64,000 bases of DNA from Lobosporangium transversale (taxonomy: Eukaryota; Mortierellomycota; Mortierellomycetes; Mortierellales; Mortierellaceae): NCBI RefSeq assembly GCF_002105155.1, contig NW_019029028.1:124001-188000 (forward strand), read 5' to 3'. Below the pieces are notes generated by a model that saw only the letters and a list, made by a program, of their open reading frames with translations, was not told where the DNA came from and did no database searches. The position numbers and the translations under genes were made by a program. How positions within the stretch are numbered: position 1 is the first letter of the stretch; each line of letters begins with the position of its first letter. Positions 46,701-59,501 of the stretch are shown one piece after another.

Positions 46701-47763
46701 TTGTTATTGACCCTTTTCAAGGCGTTGTCATAGAATCGGTCTCATTCGATACACATATTTCTGAGGATGAGAGTGATGATCTTGCACGCCTGGTGGACTG
46801 GCTTCATCCTGGTATGATTGTGATATGCGCTTGTAAGGATGACTGCTTTGAGCACTTGACACTTGCGGCACGCCTCGCCCTTAAACAGCTGGGCAGCAAA
46901 CACATCAACGATGTCAAATATCGTGACTCCTGGTGCATGATTGGCGAAAAGGGTAAGTTGTCAATTATAATCGCTCATGATAAAATTTAATTTCACACTG
47001 AAAGGATAATTTAAACCTTATTTTTGTTTGCTCTTTTTTAGGCATTGAACCAGGAATGGCGGCTGAGGCGCACAAATCCTACATGGATGGACCTACCGCA
47101 GTCCTTGAAAAAACATTTGATTTGGCAACATGCAAGGCCAAAGCGAACAACGTGGAAACTTTCCCTTCTCCATCTGCCATTGCTGCTTTTGTTCCCAACT
47201 CCTCGGGACGATGGCTGCGTCGCCGCAAGAACGATGGCTCGTTGCATCGTGTTCCCGACAAATTCTACCCACGCGTGTGGAGCATTCTTTCACGTGCTGC
47301 AGGTTTCCGAATTGGATCTCACTTCTTGCCTCGTGATCCCATCATATCTGAAAAGACTCCTGAGGAGTTTAATTTTGCACTTGCTGTTGAGAACTTTTTA
47401 GGAGTCATTCTTGACCCAGCAGAACGCCAGATTGCTGTTGAGACTCTGATGGTGATCGCCAAAATTGAAGACCGCAACCCAGGAATGGAGGTGCAGCCCG
47501 AGGTGATTGACCTGCCTGTGATTATACGTGAGGCAATGGAAAACTTTTGGACCAAATGGGTTATCAATGGTCCTGTTGGGAAAGGTCAGGCTCTGGAAGG
47601 AGGAGCTTCTGGTACAATAGCAGGTGACTTGAAGATGGAGAAGCATGAGCCTCTGGCGCGGAATATGTTCTATGATTTGCCGCAGGAGGGTAAAGAAGGC
47701 ACATTTGCATACTTGGCTCGAGCTGTTCTTAAACTTCTCCCGTATTCGATTGACTTGGAGTAA
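42164..47763 (+). CDS. Phosphorylase b kinase alpha/beta-type regulatory subunit with embedded ILEI/FAM3-like domain
   Basis: Six exons (42164-42318, 42460-42539, 43197-43651, 43774-44014, 44109-46952, 47042-47763) give 1498 aa; animal PhK alpha has about 1240. The N-terminal ~650 residues are the GH15-like barrel, with family segments [56 protein letters not shown] and [16 protein letters not shown] Ser/Thr/Pro-rich linker covers about 710-885. The C-terminus matches the PhK alpha end ([20 protein letters not shown]). Between them, at about 1132-1265, sits a FAM3/ILEI-like domain: [38 protein letters not shown] and [12 protein letters not shown]. PhK activates glycogen phosphorylase under calcium/calmodulin control in animals. 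The role in this fungus and the function of the inserted domain are unknown. Intron 2 is 657 nt. Confidence 0.93.
43097..43116. repeat. T20 homopolymer in PhK-like gene intron 2
   Basis: Sense-strand T-run about 80 nt upstream of the acceptor. Confidence 0.9.
43720..43748. repeat. T29 homopolymer in PhK-like gene intron 3
   Basis: Sense-strand T-run about 24 nt upstream of the ATAG acceptor. Confidence 0.95.
46574..47075 (+). other. ILEI/FAM3-like domain segment inside the PhK-like gene
   Basis: The segment encodes [20 protein letters not shown], then [35 protein letters not shown] and [12 protein letters not shown]. This is the conserved order of FAM3C/ILEI-type domains (FAFKMASG, RGINVALAN, KYFDMW, IVLMGTYDDG, LGS, FRDNW, GGKG). 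It is in frame with the PhK sequence on both sides and is split by the intron at 46953-47041, so it is not an assembly join at an exon border. Confidence 0.85.
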
Positions 47764-48194
47764 TTTGATGGTCAAATAGAGAACATGTAATAAAAATAGA
47801 TTTGGGATTAAGACAAAAATCGACACTAAAACTTATTAAGAAAAGACTGTCTCAAATAGAGTTGGCAAAGAGGTGATTTTCAATTGACACCGCCCCTGTA
47901 AGAGTGAGGGACAGGTCAATCGACAAGACGCTATTCCCATCCAGCTAGTATAAAAGCAGAGAAGAAAACCCAAAAAAAATTTACTAATTCAGGCGCACAA
48001 ACAAGACAGTGACCGCAGCAGAAAAATACAAAAGCGCGTTCTCTCTCACTCCGATCATCTCTTTCTCTTCTTTCTTTCTTTTCAGTTTTTTTCCCTAAAC
48101 ACATATTCAGCATCCAATTCTATTGACATTTACACACATCGATATTGTTGATTGACACGCACATCTTTACATTAAAATTCATTTAATTCGGAAA
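47764..48194. other. Intergenic region with C2H2-gene promoter
   Basis: About 430 nt. A TATA-like TATAAAAGC occurs at 47949, roughly 245 nt upstream of the C2H2 start, and the leader is C/T-rich at 48040-48090. No gene is seen. Confidence 0.5.
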
Positions 48195-49502
48195 ATGCAC
48201 GTTTCAAATACATTCACTTTTGGCGCACAAGGCGATCAAGCTGCCCCTGGTCTCCGTCGCGAAACCACTATGGAAATTAGCAAGATGTACACTACTCTCT
48301 ATGATCAAGAAGATCCCCAGCTGCAGCAAGAGTTTACGCTTTATCAACAACAACAGGATACACAAGTTCTCTATGAAACTCGCTTGAACCCTTCCAATCC
48401 GATCTGGACCGAACTTCAACAGCAACAACTTTATGCTTCACCCGCTTCGCCCGCATCTTCATGCTTTTCAGGCCCTTCTTCACAGTCATCAAGCGAGTCA
48501 GCTTATTCGAGTCCTGCTGCAGTATCTATCAGGCTATTGGACGCGGATGAGACAGGTGAATTGGTTGACCAATTCAATATCACTATTGACGAATTGTTGT
48601 CAGAGAGCGCTCTTCCGTTCGATTACTCCACCATTGGCTTGGATGCCTCTGATTTCGATCTCTTTACTCCATCGCAGCAACAGCAATCACAAGACTCCGT
48701 TCAATATTATCAGCAACTGCGTCAGCACCAAAAGAATGAACAGGAACAATACTACAGCCTTCACAGCCAACGCCACCAGAACACTTCACCATCCCCTCCG
48801 ATGTCAACTCAGGGCGGGCCTCAACGATCGAGAACACTCTCCCCTGAAATATGCTGCGACCCATATCCTTCGACCTTTTCCTCTTCTTCTGTTTCTTCTC
48901 CTTCTTTAATTTCTTCGTTTTCCTCGTTCAATTCTCCAGCTGCAACATTCTCATCTCGTTATAGCCACCACCCCGCCTCTCCTCAGTCACCGAAGCACCG
49001 CCACAAGGTCGAGATGCCACGTTCACCATGCCCATCATCGCCTGCGGCAACGACACCATCGACACCGTACATGCGACGCGCCTCTCAAGGTAGCTCTGCT
49101 TTTGCTGCACCTTCAAGCCAACATCAACAACAACAACAGGCACCCGTAACAACTACAGCTATACCAACGGATTTGCAGCTCCCGAATACAGAGGGTATGA
49201 CCGTGATTAGAAGCGAGGATGGATCTATAATGGTTTTCAACCCTGTAAACGAGTCGATGACATTCCGTTGTGAGCTGTGCCCTCTGGAGAGTTTTGGACG
49301 GATCCATGACTTGAAGCGACATCAAGCTTCGAAGCATCAAGAGAAAACATGGCCTTGTGAATACTGCCCGCGCACTTTTGTGAGACGCGATGCCCTATTG
49401 AGGCATTATACAGTCAAGAGCCACCGAGAGGATGGTATTCACCCCGCAAGCCATGAGACTGAAGAATTGATGGCTGCTAGAGCTAGAAGCAAGTTGATTT
49501 AA
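48195..49502 (+). CDS. C2H2 zinc-finger transcription factor
   Basis: A single exon encodes 435 aa. The first ~350 residues are disordered, Ser/Gln/Pro-rich with several Gln runs, and resemble an activation domain. An acidic stretch (LLDADETGELVDQFNITIDE) lies near residue 115. Two C2H2 fingers sit near the C-terminus: CELCPLESFGRIHDLKRHQ followed by H, and CEYCPRTFVRRDALLRHY followed by H. The first is slightly unusual, with an extra residue between the second Cys and the conserved Phe. Sequence-specific DNA binding is expected; the target genes are unknown. The long 5' leader and absence of introns are typical of such regulators. Confidence 0.88.
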   Translation: MHVSNTFTFGAQGDQAAPGLRRETTMEISKMYTTLYDQEDPQLQQEFTLYQQQQDTQVLYETRLNPSNPIWTELQQQQLYASPASPASSCFSGPSSQSSSESAYSSPAAVSIRLLDADETGELVDQFNITIDELLSESALPFDYSTIGLDASDFDLFTPSQQQQSQDSVQYYQQLRQHQKNEQEQYYSLHSQRHQNTSPSPPMSTQGGPQRSRTLSPEICCDPYPSTFSSSSVSSPSLISSFSSFNSPAATFSSRYSHHPASPQSPKHRHKVEMPRSPCPSSPAATTPSTPYMRRASQGSSAFAAPSSQHQQQQQAPVTTTAIPTDLQLPNTEGMTVIRSEDGSIMVFNPVNESMTFRCELCPLESFGRIHDLKRHQASKHQEKTWPCEYCPRTFVRRDALLRHYTVKSHREDGIHPASHETEELMAARARSKLI

Positions 49503-50368
49503 AACTATTCTCTTTCTCTGAAGGAAAGGACAGTGTGTATAATAGTATATTAGACAAAACAACCGCAACAACAATTGCAATAAGAAAAAAAAAAAAAGAA
49601 GCTTGCAAGCATCTTGCCACTGTTCTTTACCAACTTCGCGCCCGTGTATAGTTCCTCCAATCACTTGTTTCCAATAAAAAAAAACGTATTCTCTCATTAC
49701 ATTTTTCAAAAAAAAAAAAAAAAAAAAAAAAAAAGATTTAAAGAAATGTTATTGGTAACGACCCATATTCAAAGAAAATAAAAAGGTCGTTAGACAGATT
49801 GACAAGGGAAGGGGAAAGGAATGAGAAAGGAAATAAAAATGCTGCGCCTTTCTCCGATACCTTTTGTTTTTTCCTTTTTTTACGTGGCTGTGTCATAAAT
49901 TTTACGCGGCAAATGGTCGTCATCATAATTAGACTCACTCTTACCAAACTAATTACAAAAATAATTCCTTCCCGCGGAGGAAAAAAAGATGTAAACAGTA
50001 CGAATTACAAAATGATCAATGCGTCATAATTGGCCCCAAGGAAGGAGGGAGGCAGAGGGGGCAAAAGAAAGGGGGAAGAGAGGAAATCCTCTTCAAGCTA
50101 CCGCGCAGGCGGAATGCATTTACAAATGCACCTTCGCCTCATCAACATTTACAGCTTACATATTACTTAAAAAAAGGCAAAAAAAAAAAAATTAATAATT
50201 TTCAGTAGACATTCTAGTAACTCGTCAGTTGCTTTATTTAACATGCCAGCCTTAGAACAAACTTTTTTTTTTTTTTTAAGAGGGCAAATACTTCTTTCCT
50301 CCTTTTCTGGCTCGCACTATGCCAGATATGGGCCGGCGTTGCCTGACTGATGATGGGAGGAGGTGCTA
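49503..50368. other. Convergent intergenic region C2H2 / SLC35F
   Basis: About 870 nt of A/T-rich 3' flank with an A27 run at 49708-49734 and a purine-rich stretch at about 49800-49840 and 50035-50090. No gene is seen. Confidence 0.5.
49708..49734. repeat. A27 homopolymer
   Basis: Lies about 205 nt downstream of the C2H2 stop codon on its sense strand. It is not flanked by target-site duplications that I can see. Confidence 0.9.
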
Positions 50369-51909
50369 TTACCGCCTAGCCGCGCATTGTTTTATGTTAT
50401 TGTCATCATCGCTGTCGTCACCAACATTGACATCGGAATCACACTTGAGGATCTTCTTGAATTTCGGCTCAGGCGCAGGATAGATGTTATAAGCGATGAT
50501 ACCTCCAATGATGAGGGTATATGCGATTGAGTAGAGGCGGTTAATCTATACGTTTTTTTTTTTTTTTTTTTTTTTTTTTTGGCGGAAAAAGAAGGAAAAG
50601 CGTCACTAAGCTTGAGATTTCTCTTTTTTTTTTCCGTCTTCATTCCCGAAGCGAAAGGACAAATTATTCTTTATGTCTTTTACCTTGGCCGAAAACAAAA
50701 ATATACCGAAGATGAGGCCGTAAAAGTCGCTCGTTAAGAGGCTGAGGTTGAAGAAGGTGGCAGAGGATAGTCTAATGAGGATAGGTGAAGTAGAGTACAT
50801 GATGAACATGGCAGTATCGAAACCAATGATGTACCCGACTACGCTAGGCGTCCATTCAATGTCCTTTATCTCATTTTTTTCCAAGATGGCTAACTGACAG
50901 CCACAGAAGATCGTGGCCCAAAATCCCATCTGTCCAACAACCTCGTAAAGAGGCCTTTGTCGAACTAAGAACTCTTGATATACATTGGAAATAGCATAAA
51001 GCGTAGCACCCAAGAGACAAAAGAGGTCACCCTTCACATAATCGGATCCAGGAAAGTCCTTGCCAGCTTCCATGTCCGACCAGATTAAGAAACCCATGCC
51101 GATCATGGCCAAAAGAACACCCAAGTAGTGATAACGGCTGAAGCGCAACTTGAGGAAAAGGATCGATAAGAGAACTACACAAGGGATCGTCCATGCATCA
51201 AGGAGCATGGCTGAAAGTAAAGAGGTGTAGTTGTAGGCCTTGACCATAAAATAGTTACCCTCGACATCCGCTAGGGCAAAAAGCATATCTGAAGAATATG
51301 CGTGTCAAATTATGCATCATAAAATTCTGACAAACGAGAAGTTCTGGCCTCCCAAAAAAGAAATAAAGCGTGGTAGTACAATTTTTTTTTCTTACAATAC
51401 AGTGCTCGTCTACGGATAGTCTCGATCCAGCTGAAGACACCTTCTTTGTAGATGGTGATACTGGTATATACCAACCCAAGGACAAAGTAATTGAGAAAAG
51501 ACTGTGTAGTGGGGATAGAGACAGGTTGATCGCCCTGAGCTAGCTTTGTTGTAAAGATAGTTGTTGCAGTGATACAGAGTGATAACAATTGGCCCAAGAG
51601 CAGGATAGTCAAAAACTTGCGTGAGAGCAAGTTGGCCAAGTGTTCCTTCCAAATCGATCGGATCAACAATGGGTTGCTATTGCTGCTGTTGTTGTTGTCA
51701 TTGTTGCTGCTATTGCTGCTGTAGTTACTGGAAGTAAGGGGAGAGGTAACAGAGAATAAGAGATCCGCATACTGTTGATCTTGCCCTTGCTTTCGATGTC
51801 GAGTATGCCAGGTGTGCCCTTGCTCGTACTCCTGTTCCATTCCTAGCGCCTGTGATTGCTGTTGTCCATATTGTGGTCTAGATATCGTATAGTAATTAAT
51901 AGTGTTCAT
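50369..51909 (-). CDS. SLC35F1/F2-type solute (nucleotide-sugar-like) transporter
   Basis: Three exons (51909-51396, 51288-50684, 50545-50369) give 431 aa. A hydrophilic N-terminus of about 90 residues with Ser/Asn repeats precedes some ten transmembrane helices of the DMT/EamA-like fold. Family features include FLTILLLGQLLSLCITATT, ALADVEGNYFMVKAYNYTS, LLATLYAIS-like turns (LLGATLYAISNVYQEFLV) and a C-terminal acidic tail. SLC35F members sit in endomembranes or plasma membrane; substrates are poorly known, so transport of a specific sugar nucleotide is not claimed. The last intron carries T28 next to the donor side of exon 3. Confidence 0.9.
50553..50580. repeat. T28 homopolymer at the 3' end of SLC35F intron 2
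   Basis: A-run on the sense strand ending about 7 nt before the acceptor (ACGTATAG). Confidence 0.95.
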
Positions 51910-52158
51910 TTTTTTTTATTTTTTTTTTCCTTGAATCGATGAATGTCGGTGTCACGATTGTAAAAAAAAAAAGTACAGCTGACAAGTAAAAGCAATAAGA
52001 ATGAGATAGACGTATTTGTGGATTTTTGCTATTGGTGTTCTTATTTTTTATGCATTCGTCTTTTAGCTGTAGGAGGGGTGAAAAGACGATGAAAGCGGCC
52101 CATCGGATCTGTTGCATGGCAGATCCCTCCTTTTAATTGATCATTTCCATTTCTGTTT

Positions 52159-52199
<41 letters not shown>

Positions 52200-52304
52200 C
52201 TTTCAGGTGCTGTTCCTTTGCTCGAAATTCAATAAAATCGTCAAAGCCTCTCAAAATACATGTATTAATCAATCAATGCCAATCCTTATTTCTAGTGTTT
52301 ATTA
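51910..52304. other. Intergenic region SLC35F promoter / DAD3 3' end
   Basis: About 395 nt dominated by a T39 run at 52161-52199, the longest homopolymer in the window. No gene is seen. Confidence 0.5.
52161..52199. repeat. T39 homopolymer
   Basis: Longest single-nucleotide run in the window, between two same-strand genes. Confidence 0.95.
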
Positions 52305-53205
52305 TCAAAAACGTGGGCGATTGGTAGTGTAATCTGATCCACGTATGGGAGCTTGGCTCCATCTCGAGGAAGAATAACCGCGCGAAACAGACAAAACAGA
52401 CCGACGACCGAAGTTACTCATCCGTAGTCCATGCCCTGACCCTGATGGTATTGATGAAGCGGATGGCTGTGTATTCGATATTGTCTGGAGCTCTTCTCTG
52501 GCTGCATTAGCATTTGAAACTCTTAGTATTGCAGGTCGAGATGCTAGTGTTGACCCGATAGAGCTCCTTGTCTGTGATTGTCTCCGAGCACTATTGTAAT
52601 TGATGTTGGTGGAATCATTTGTGCCAGAGAGAGACCTCCTAAATTGTGATGTCTGCTGCTGTTGTAGTTGGAACGATTGATCTACACTACTTGATAGATT
52701 ATTCTGTGACCCTGGTATACTACTGCGGCGTCGCTCATGTTGTACGAAACTCTCTTCTTTTTCTGTCTGTTCTTCTTGACCTTGATCTTGCATTGTTACA
52801 GAATATACAGAAGACTATGTCTCCAATACGTACCATTATAAAATAAATTAGGGCAAAAAAAATAAGGAAGGAAGGAAGGAACGTGTCAGAGCATAGAGTT
52901 GTAAAATATAGTCATTAACTTTTTTAGTTTGTAGGGTGTGTTAAACCATACCTTGAATAGCGTGTAGACGAGCCCCATTTTGCGTTCCACGGTGCGCATT
53001 TTGTCAATTAGTTGTGCGATGTCGACCGCATTCATCTCTTGAAGTGTCTCATTGATCTGTTATACAGGTCAGAAAAATGGAAAGGCAAAAGGTGTCAGAG
53101 CTTTTATTTTATCTTTATTAACAATTTGATAATTCGACAGTTGCATACATGTTCTAATTTGGCAGTAAGTTTGGTGTATTCTTCGAGTAGCTCTTTTGAT
53201 GACAT
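52305..53205 (-). CDS. DAD3: DASH complex subunit Dad3 with a long C-terminal tail
   Basis: Three exons (53205-53149, 53056-52952, 52814-52305) give 223 aa; yeast Dad3 has about 90. Residues 1-62 match the family: LLEEYTKLTAKLEHINETL and then RTVERKMGLVYTLFKSSVYS, close to the Dad3 consensus around LVFTL-K-SVYS. Residues 63-223 are a disordered Ser/Gln/Arg-rich tail. It holds two S-x-I-P motifs, S85-S-I-P88 preceded by three arginines, and S174-S-I-P177. The DASH/Dam1 complex forms rings on microtubules that couple kinetochores to plus ends. SxIP motifs bind EB1-type proteins, so plus-end tracking is an inference. Confidence 0.85.
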
Positions 53206-53412
53206 GATTGGCTGTGTGTGAGTAGAATGGTTTTTTACATTCACGAAAAGAGAAATGGCTCTAGAAACATGGCATCATGGGCATGTCGCACGCAGGACAA
53301 GCCACAATAACGCGAAGGACGCGCCAGGGAGTACATGTATTCTTGTCAACTCTACATTCATCTTGCATTACTTCCCTCCTTCCTCATTTTACATACGTTA
53401 CCATTACGAGGT

Positions 53413-55565
<2,153 letters not shown>

Positions 55566-55708
55566 TTTGATCTGTAAATGCCCCGTAAGCGTCACAGCTT
55601 AAATCATTTATTTCCTTCTCGCTGGTTCCATTTACAAACACACATCTAGCAGACAAGGCATCTCTTTTTATCTTTTAAGCATCTCATCCATTTATACTTC
55701 TCCTTATT

Positions 55709-55749
55709 CTCTCTCTCTCTCTCTCTCTTTTTTTTTTTTTTTTTTTTTT
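55709..55749 (+). repeat. (CT)10 microsatellite followed by T22
   Basis: A dinucleotide run (55709-55728) grades into a T-run just 48 nt upstream of the CCT3 start codon, so it lies in the promoter or 5' UTR. Confidence 0.95.
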
Positions 55750-55796
55750 CCATCTTTCACCATCTTTCACAGGAGCAGCTTAAATAAACTAGCAAG

Positions 55797-58136
55797 ATGA
55801 GTCAAGTCATTGTGATGAGTACGAGCTACATACATGCAGAAAGAAAAAGACAATGTCAACATGCAAGAAGAGAGGAAACAGATCAGTGCAACCATCACTG
55901 ATCACCATTGCACAACACACTCTCTCAAGGAACTAGATGGAAGAAACGCGTTTTCAGTCCACAAACAACAAGCAGGATGCTGAACTAATTCGCTGGACTT
56001 TCATTATTCTGACTTTTTTCAATACTTTTAGACACCAATGTGGAGCGCGAGACTGGTCGCAAAGCTCAAACCTCCAACATTACCGCTGCCAAGGTACTAC
56101 CAACCCCCACAACTTTCATATTGCCTGCATTTCTGTCACGAAGTGGCTTGATGGGAGCTCATGAGCTCAGTGCTGATCAGATTTTTTGTCCTTAATTTTT
56201 GAAATATGTTCTTCATATATAGACCGTTGCTGATATCATTAGGACGTGTCTTGGACCACGTTCAATGTTGAAGATGTTGTTGGATCCTATGGGAGGCGTC
56301 GTCCTGACCAACGATGGAAATGCTATCCTCAGAGAAGTCGAGGTCGCTCATCCCGCTGCTAAGAGCATGATCGAGCTTGCTAGGACACAGGATGAGGAGG
56401 TTGGCGATGGAACTACCAGTGTTATTATTCTCGGTAAGAGGCGCTGTTATGATAAATATTTGCACTCCAAGAAGGATCAAGCGTTCACATAGAAATGGCC
56501 ACATGAGACATACTATCTGGCTAACATTTTGAGCTTTTTTACAATTTAACATATGAAGCTGGAGAAGTTCTTGCTCAAGCCCTTCCTTTTCTTGAGCGTA
56601 ATATTCATCCGATTGTCATTATCGCTGCCTTCAAACAGGCTCTGGAAGATGCCATTGAGATTGTTGACAAGATTTCGGTCCCTGTCAATGTGAATGATCC
56701 TAAAGAGATGCTGGATTTGGTCAAGACTTCAATTGGTACCAAGTTTGTCAGCCGTTGGAGCGACTTAATGTGCAAATTGGCTTTAGACGCTGTCCGCTGC
56801 GTTGCTGTTGAATCAGATGGACGCAGAGAGGTTGATATCAAGCGCTATGCTCGTGTCGAGAAGGTAAGCTACAGGTGCAATACTTTAATCTACATGGGTG
56901 CAATTGGCACGCTAGTCGATTGCAAGTTCTTTTTAAATTTATGCATGTGTCGCATCATATCATTTTATGTTACAGATTCCTGGTGGAGAGATCGAGGATT
57001 CTAGGGTTTTGGATGGAGTAATGCTCAACAAGGATGTGACTCATCCAAAGATGCGTCGCCGCATTGAAAACCCTCGTATTATCTTGTTGGATTGCCCTCT
57101 CGAGTACAAGAAAGGCGAGTCTCAGACCAATATTGAGGTGACCAAGGAGTCGGACTGGGCAAGGATTTTGCAAATTGAGGAAGAGCAAATTAAGAGCATG
57201 TGCGACAAGATTATCGAGTTGAAACCCGATATTGTTTTTACAGAGAAGGGTGTCTCTGACTTGGCACAGCATTACTTTGTCAAGGCCAACATTACGGCCA
57301 TTCGCCGTGTCCGCAAAACTGACAACAACCGTATTGCTCGTGCTGTTGGTGCAACGATTGCTAACCGTGTCGACGATTTGAAGGAGTCTGATGTCGGAAC
57401 TGACTGCGGCCTATTTGCCGTCGAGAAGATTGGTGACGAGTAAGTAGATGAGTAATCTATACACCATCACATGCTATGGCATGGATGTCTTCTTTTAGAG
57501 TAAGCCTCAAGCGTGTTTTTCTCACGCTCGTTTCTTGTGAACTTTAGATACTTCACTTTCCTTACTGGATGTAAGAACCCTAAGGCTTGCACCATTGTCT
57601 TACGTGGACCTTCCAAGGACATCTTGAACGAGATTGAGCGCAACTTGATGGATGCTATGTGCGTTGCTCGTAATGTATATTTCAACCCCAAGCTCTCTCC
57701 TGGTGGAGGAGCCACAGAGATGGCTATTTCTGTAGGTTTGATGGAGAAGAGCAAAACGCTAGAGGGAACAGTCCAGTGGCCATACAAGGCTGTTGCAGAG
57801 GCTATGGAGGTGATTCCTCGTACGCTTATCCAGAACTGCGGAGGAAATGCTATCAAGATCTTGACTTCATTGCGTGCCAAACACGCGACTGGCCATCACT
57901 CCTGGGGTATTGATGGACATGCAGGCAAAGTTGTTGATATGCATGAGTACGGAATCTGGGAGCCCAATGCAGTCAAGGTACAGACGATTAAGACTGCCAT
58001 CGAATCATCGTGCTTGTTGTTGCGTGTTGATGATATTGTTTCTGGATTGTCAGGCGCCAAAGCACAGCAGGGTGGTGGTGGAGCGGCACCTGAGCAGCAA
58101 GAGATGGGTGAGGGTGACATGCAGCCTGAGCAATAA
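55797..58136 (+). CDS. CCT3: Chaperonin TRiC/CCT gamma subunit
   Basis: Six exons (55797-55818, 56032-56093, 56223-56433, 56559-56863, 56976-57439, 57548-58136) give 550 aa. The ATP-binding segments are clear: LLDPMGGVVLTNDGNAIL, TQDEEVGDGTTSVIIL, and near the end GGGATEMAISV and WGIDGHAGKVVDM. The short first exon encodes MSQVIVM and continues NTNVERETGRKAQTSNI, aligning with the family N-terminus. CCT folds actin, tubulins and WD40 proteins in the cytosol. The C-terminal tail (GAKAQQGGGGAAPEQQ) is the usual flexible end. Confidence 0.97.
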
Positions 58137-58483
58137 AGAGGGAAAAGCGTTGCGAAAGCGACTGCGGGAAGGTATAAAAAAGGGAGGCACAGTCGAATGT
58201 ACGATGAGATAGACTGCATACAAAAAGGAGATTGTGAACGTATTTCTAGTTGTCATAAGCAAAAAAAAATAAAACGAAATTTCTCAATATTGCTGCGGCC
58301 CGAGCGGAGATTTGGATTTTTGTAGAACATACACCAGCCACTTATACAGAGAGGGTAGATCAAATTTGGATCTTCATTCCTACATTCAAATCCCCTGTAC
58401 CTACTTGCTTGCACACAAATTCATCACTTATTTTTCTTCTTCTCCTTTTTTTTTTTCCTTCTCTAATTAATAAAGACTACGAC

Positions 58484-59501
58484 ATGACGACACCAATGGC
58501 GACAACCTATAGACATATTCTCGTAAGACATGTTTAGCAATACTATAACACTAACAATCCTTCCACCTAGATTGTATCCACACCTACTTACAAATGTCCT
58601 CCTATGTATTTTTTGTTTAGGTGGTAGGACTTGGAAACCATACACACCCGGGAACACGCCATAATGTAGGAATGATGGTTATCGATAGTATTGCAAAACG
58701 TTTTAACGCGGAATGGACGAGGATGAATCAGTGGCAAGCAGAGATTGCCACATTTGAAACTTCAGTTACATTTAAGAAGAAGACGCCCAATTTAAATCGA
58801 GTGCGTGTTTCCCCACAAGGAGTTAAAAAACTACTTGCAGCAGAGGGGACGCTAGCGGAAGCAGAAGAAACAGCAACGGCAGCAGAAGGGACAATGACGG
58901 CAGCCATAGACCCTTCTATATCAGAGAGAAAGAAGCGGCCCCTAGCAGTCCTCACCAAATTTGATCTCAAAGTTACTCTCCTAAAGCCATTGCAGGCGAT
59001 GAATATCTGTGGATCATCAGTCTATCGTGCAGGTAACAAATGCTCTGCCTCTATTCAGCACTGCGTTGCCTTTGTTTTTATTTAAATAGTGTCTAACAAG
59101 AAAAGCAACTTCCATGGGATTTTTTTATAAATATGTATATAGCTCGTGATCTAAAGCTCCCTGTTAAGGACATTATTGTGGTACATGATGACATGGAACG
59201 CGACATTGGAAAACTATCATTTAAATCGGAGGGATCAGCGAATGGACACAATGGAATCAAATCATGCGTCAAGTCATTGAAGACTCAACATTTTAGACGA
59301 CTCCGTGTGGGTATTGGTCGACCCGAGAGCAAGCAGCGAGACTCAGAATTTATAGCGAGCTATGTGCTAGGAAAGTTTAGACCTTTTGAGGTAGAACAGT
59401 TGGAGAAGTTGGTCTATGAGAAGGCAGGGGATGAAATCATTCGCATCTTTACAGCTGATCCTACTCCACACCCGCATGTCGATCCTAAACCTATTAGATA
59501 A
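58484..59501 (+). CDS. PTH1: Peptidyl-tRNA hydrolase, bacterial-type (Pth1)
   Basis: Three exons (58484-58522, 58621-59032, 59143-59501) give 269 aa; bacterial Pth has about 190. The active-site set is present: Asn and His in VVGLGNHTHPGTRHNVG, Asn in PLQAMNICGSS, Asp in VVHDDMERDIGKL and Asn in NGHNGIKS. Between about residues 60 and 140 there is an extra Ala/Glu/Thr-rich insertion with no counterpart in the bacterial enzyme. Pth1 recycles peptidyl-tRNA and in fungi is often mitochondrial; the short N-terminus (MTTPMATTYRHIL) gives no strong targeting signal. Exon 1 was chosen for its ATG and phase; an inner ATG at 58496 is the alternative. Confidence 0.92.
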
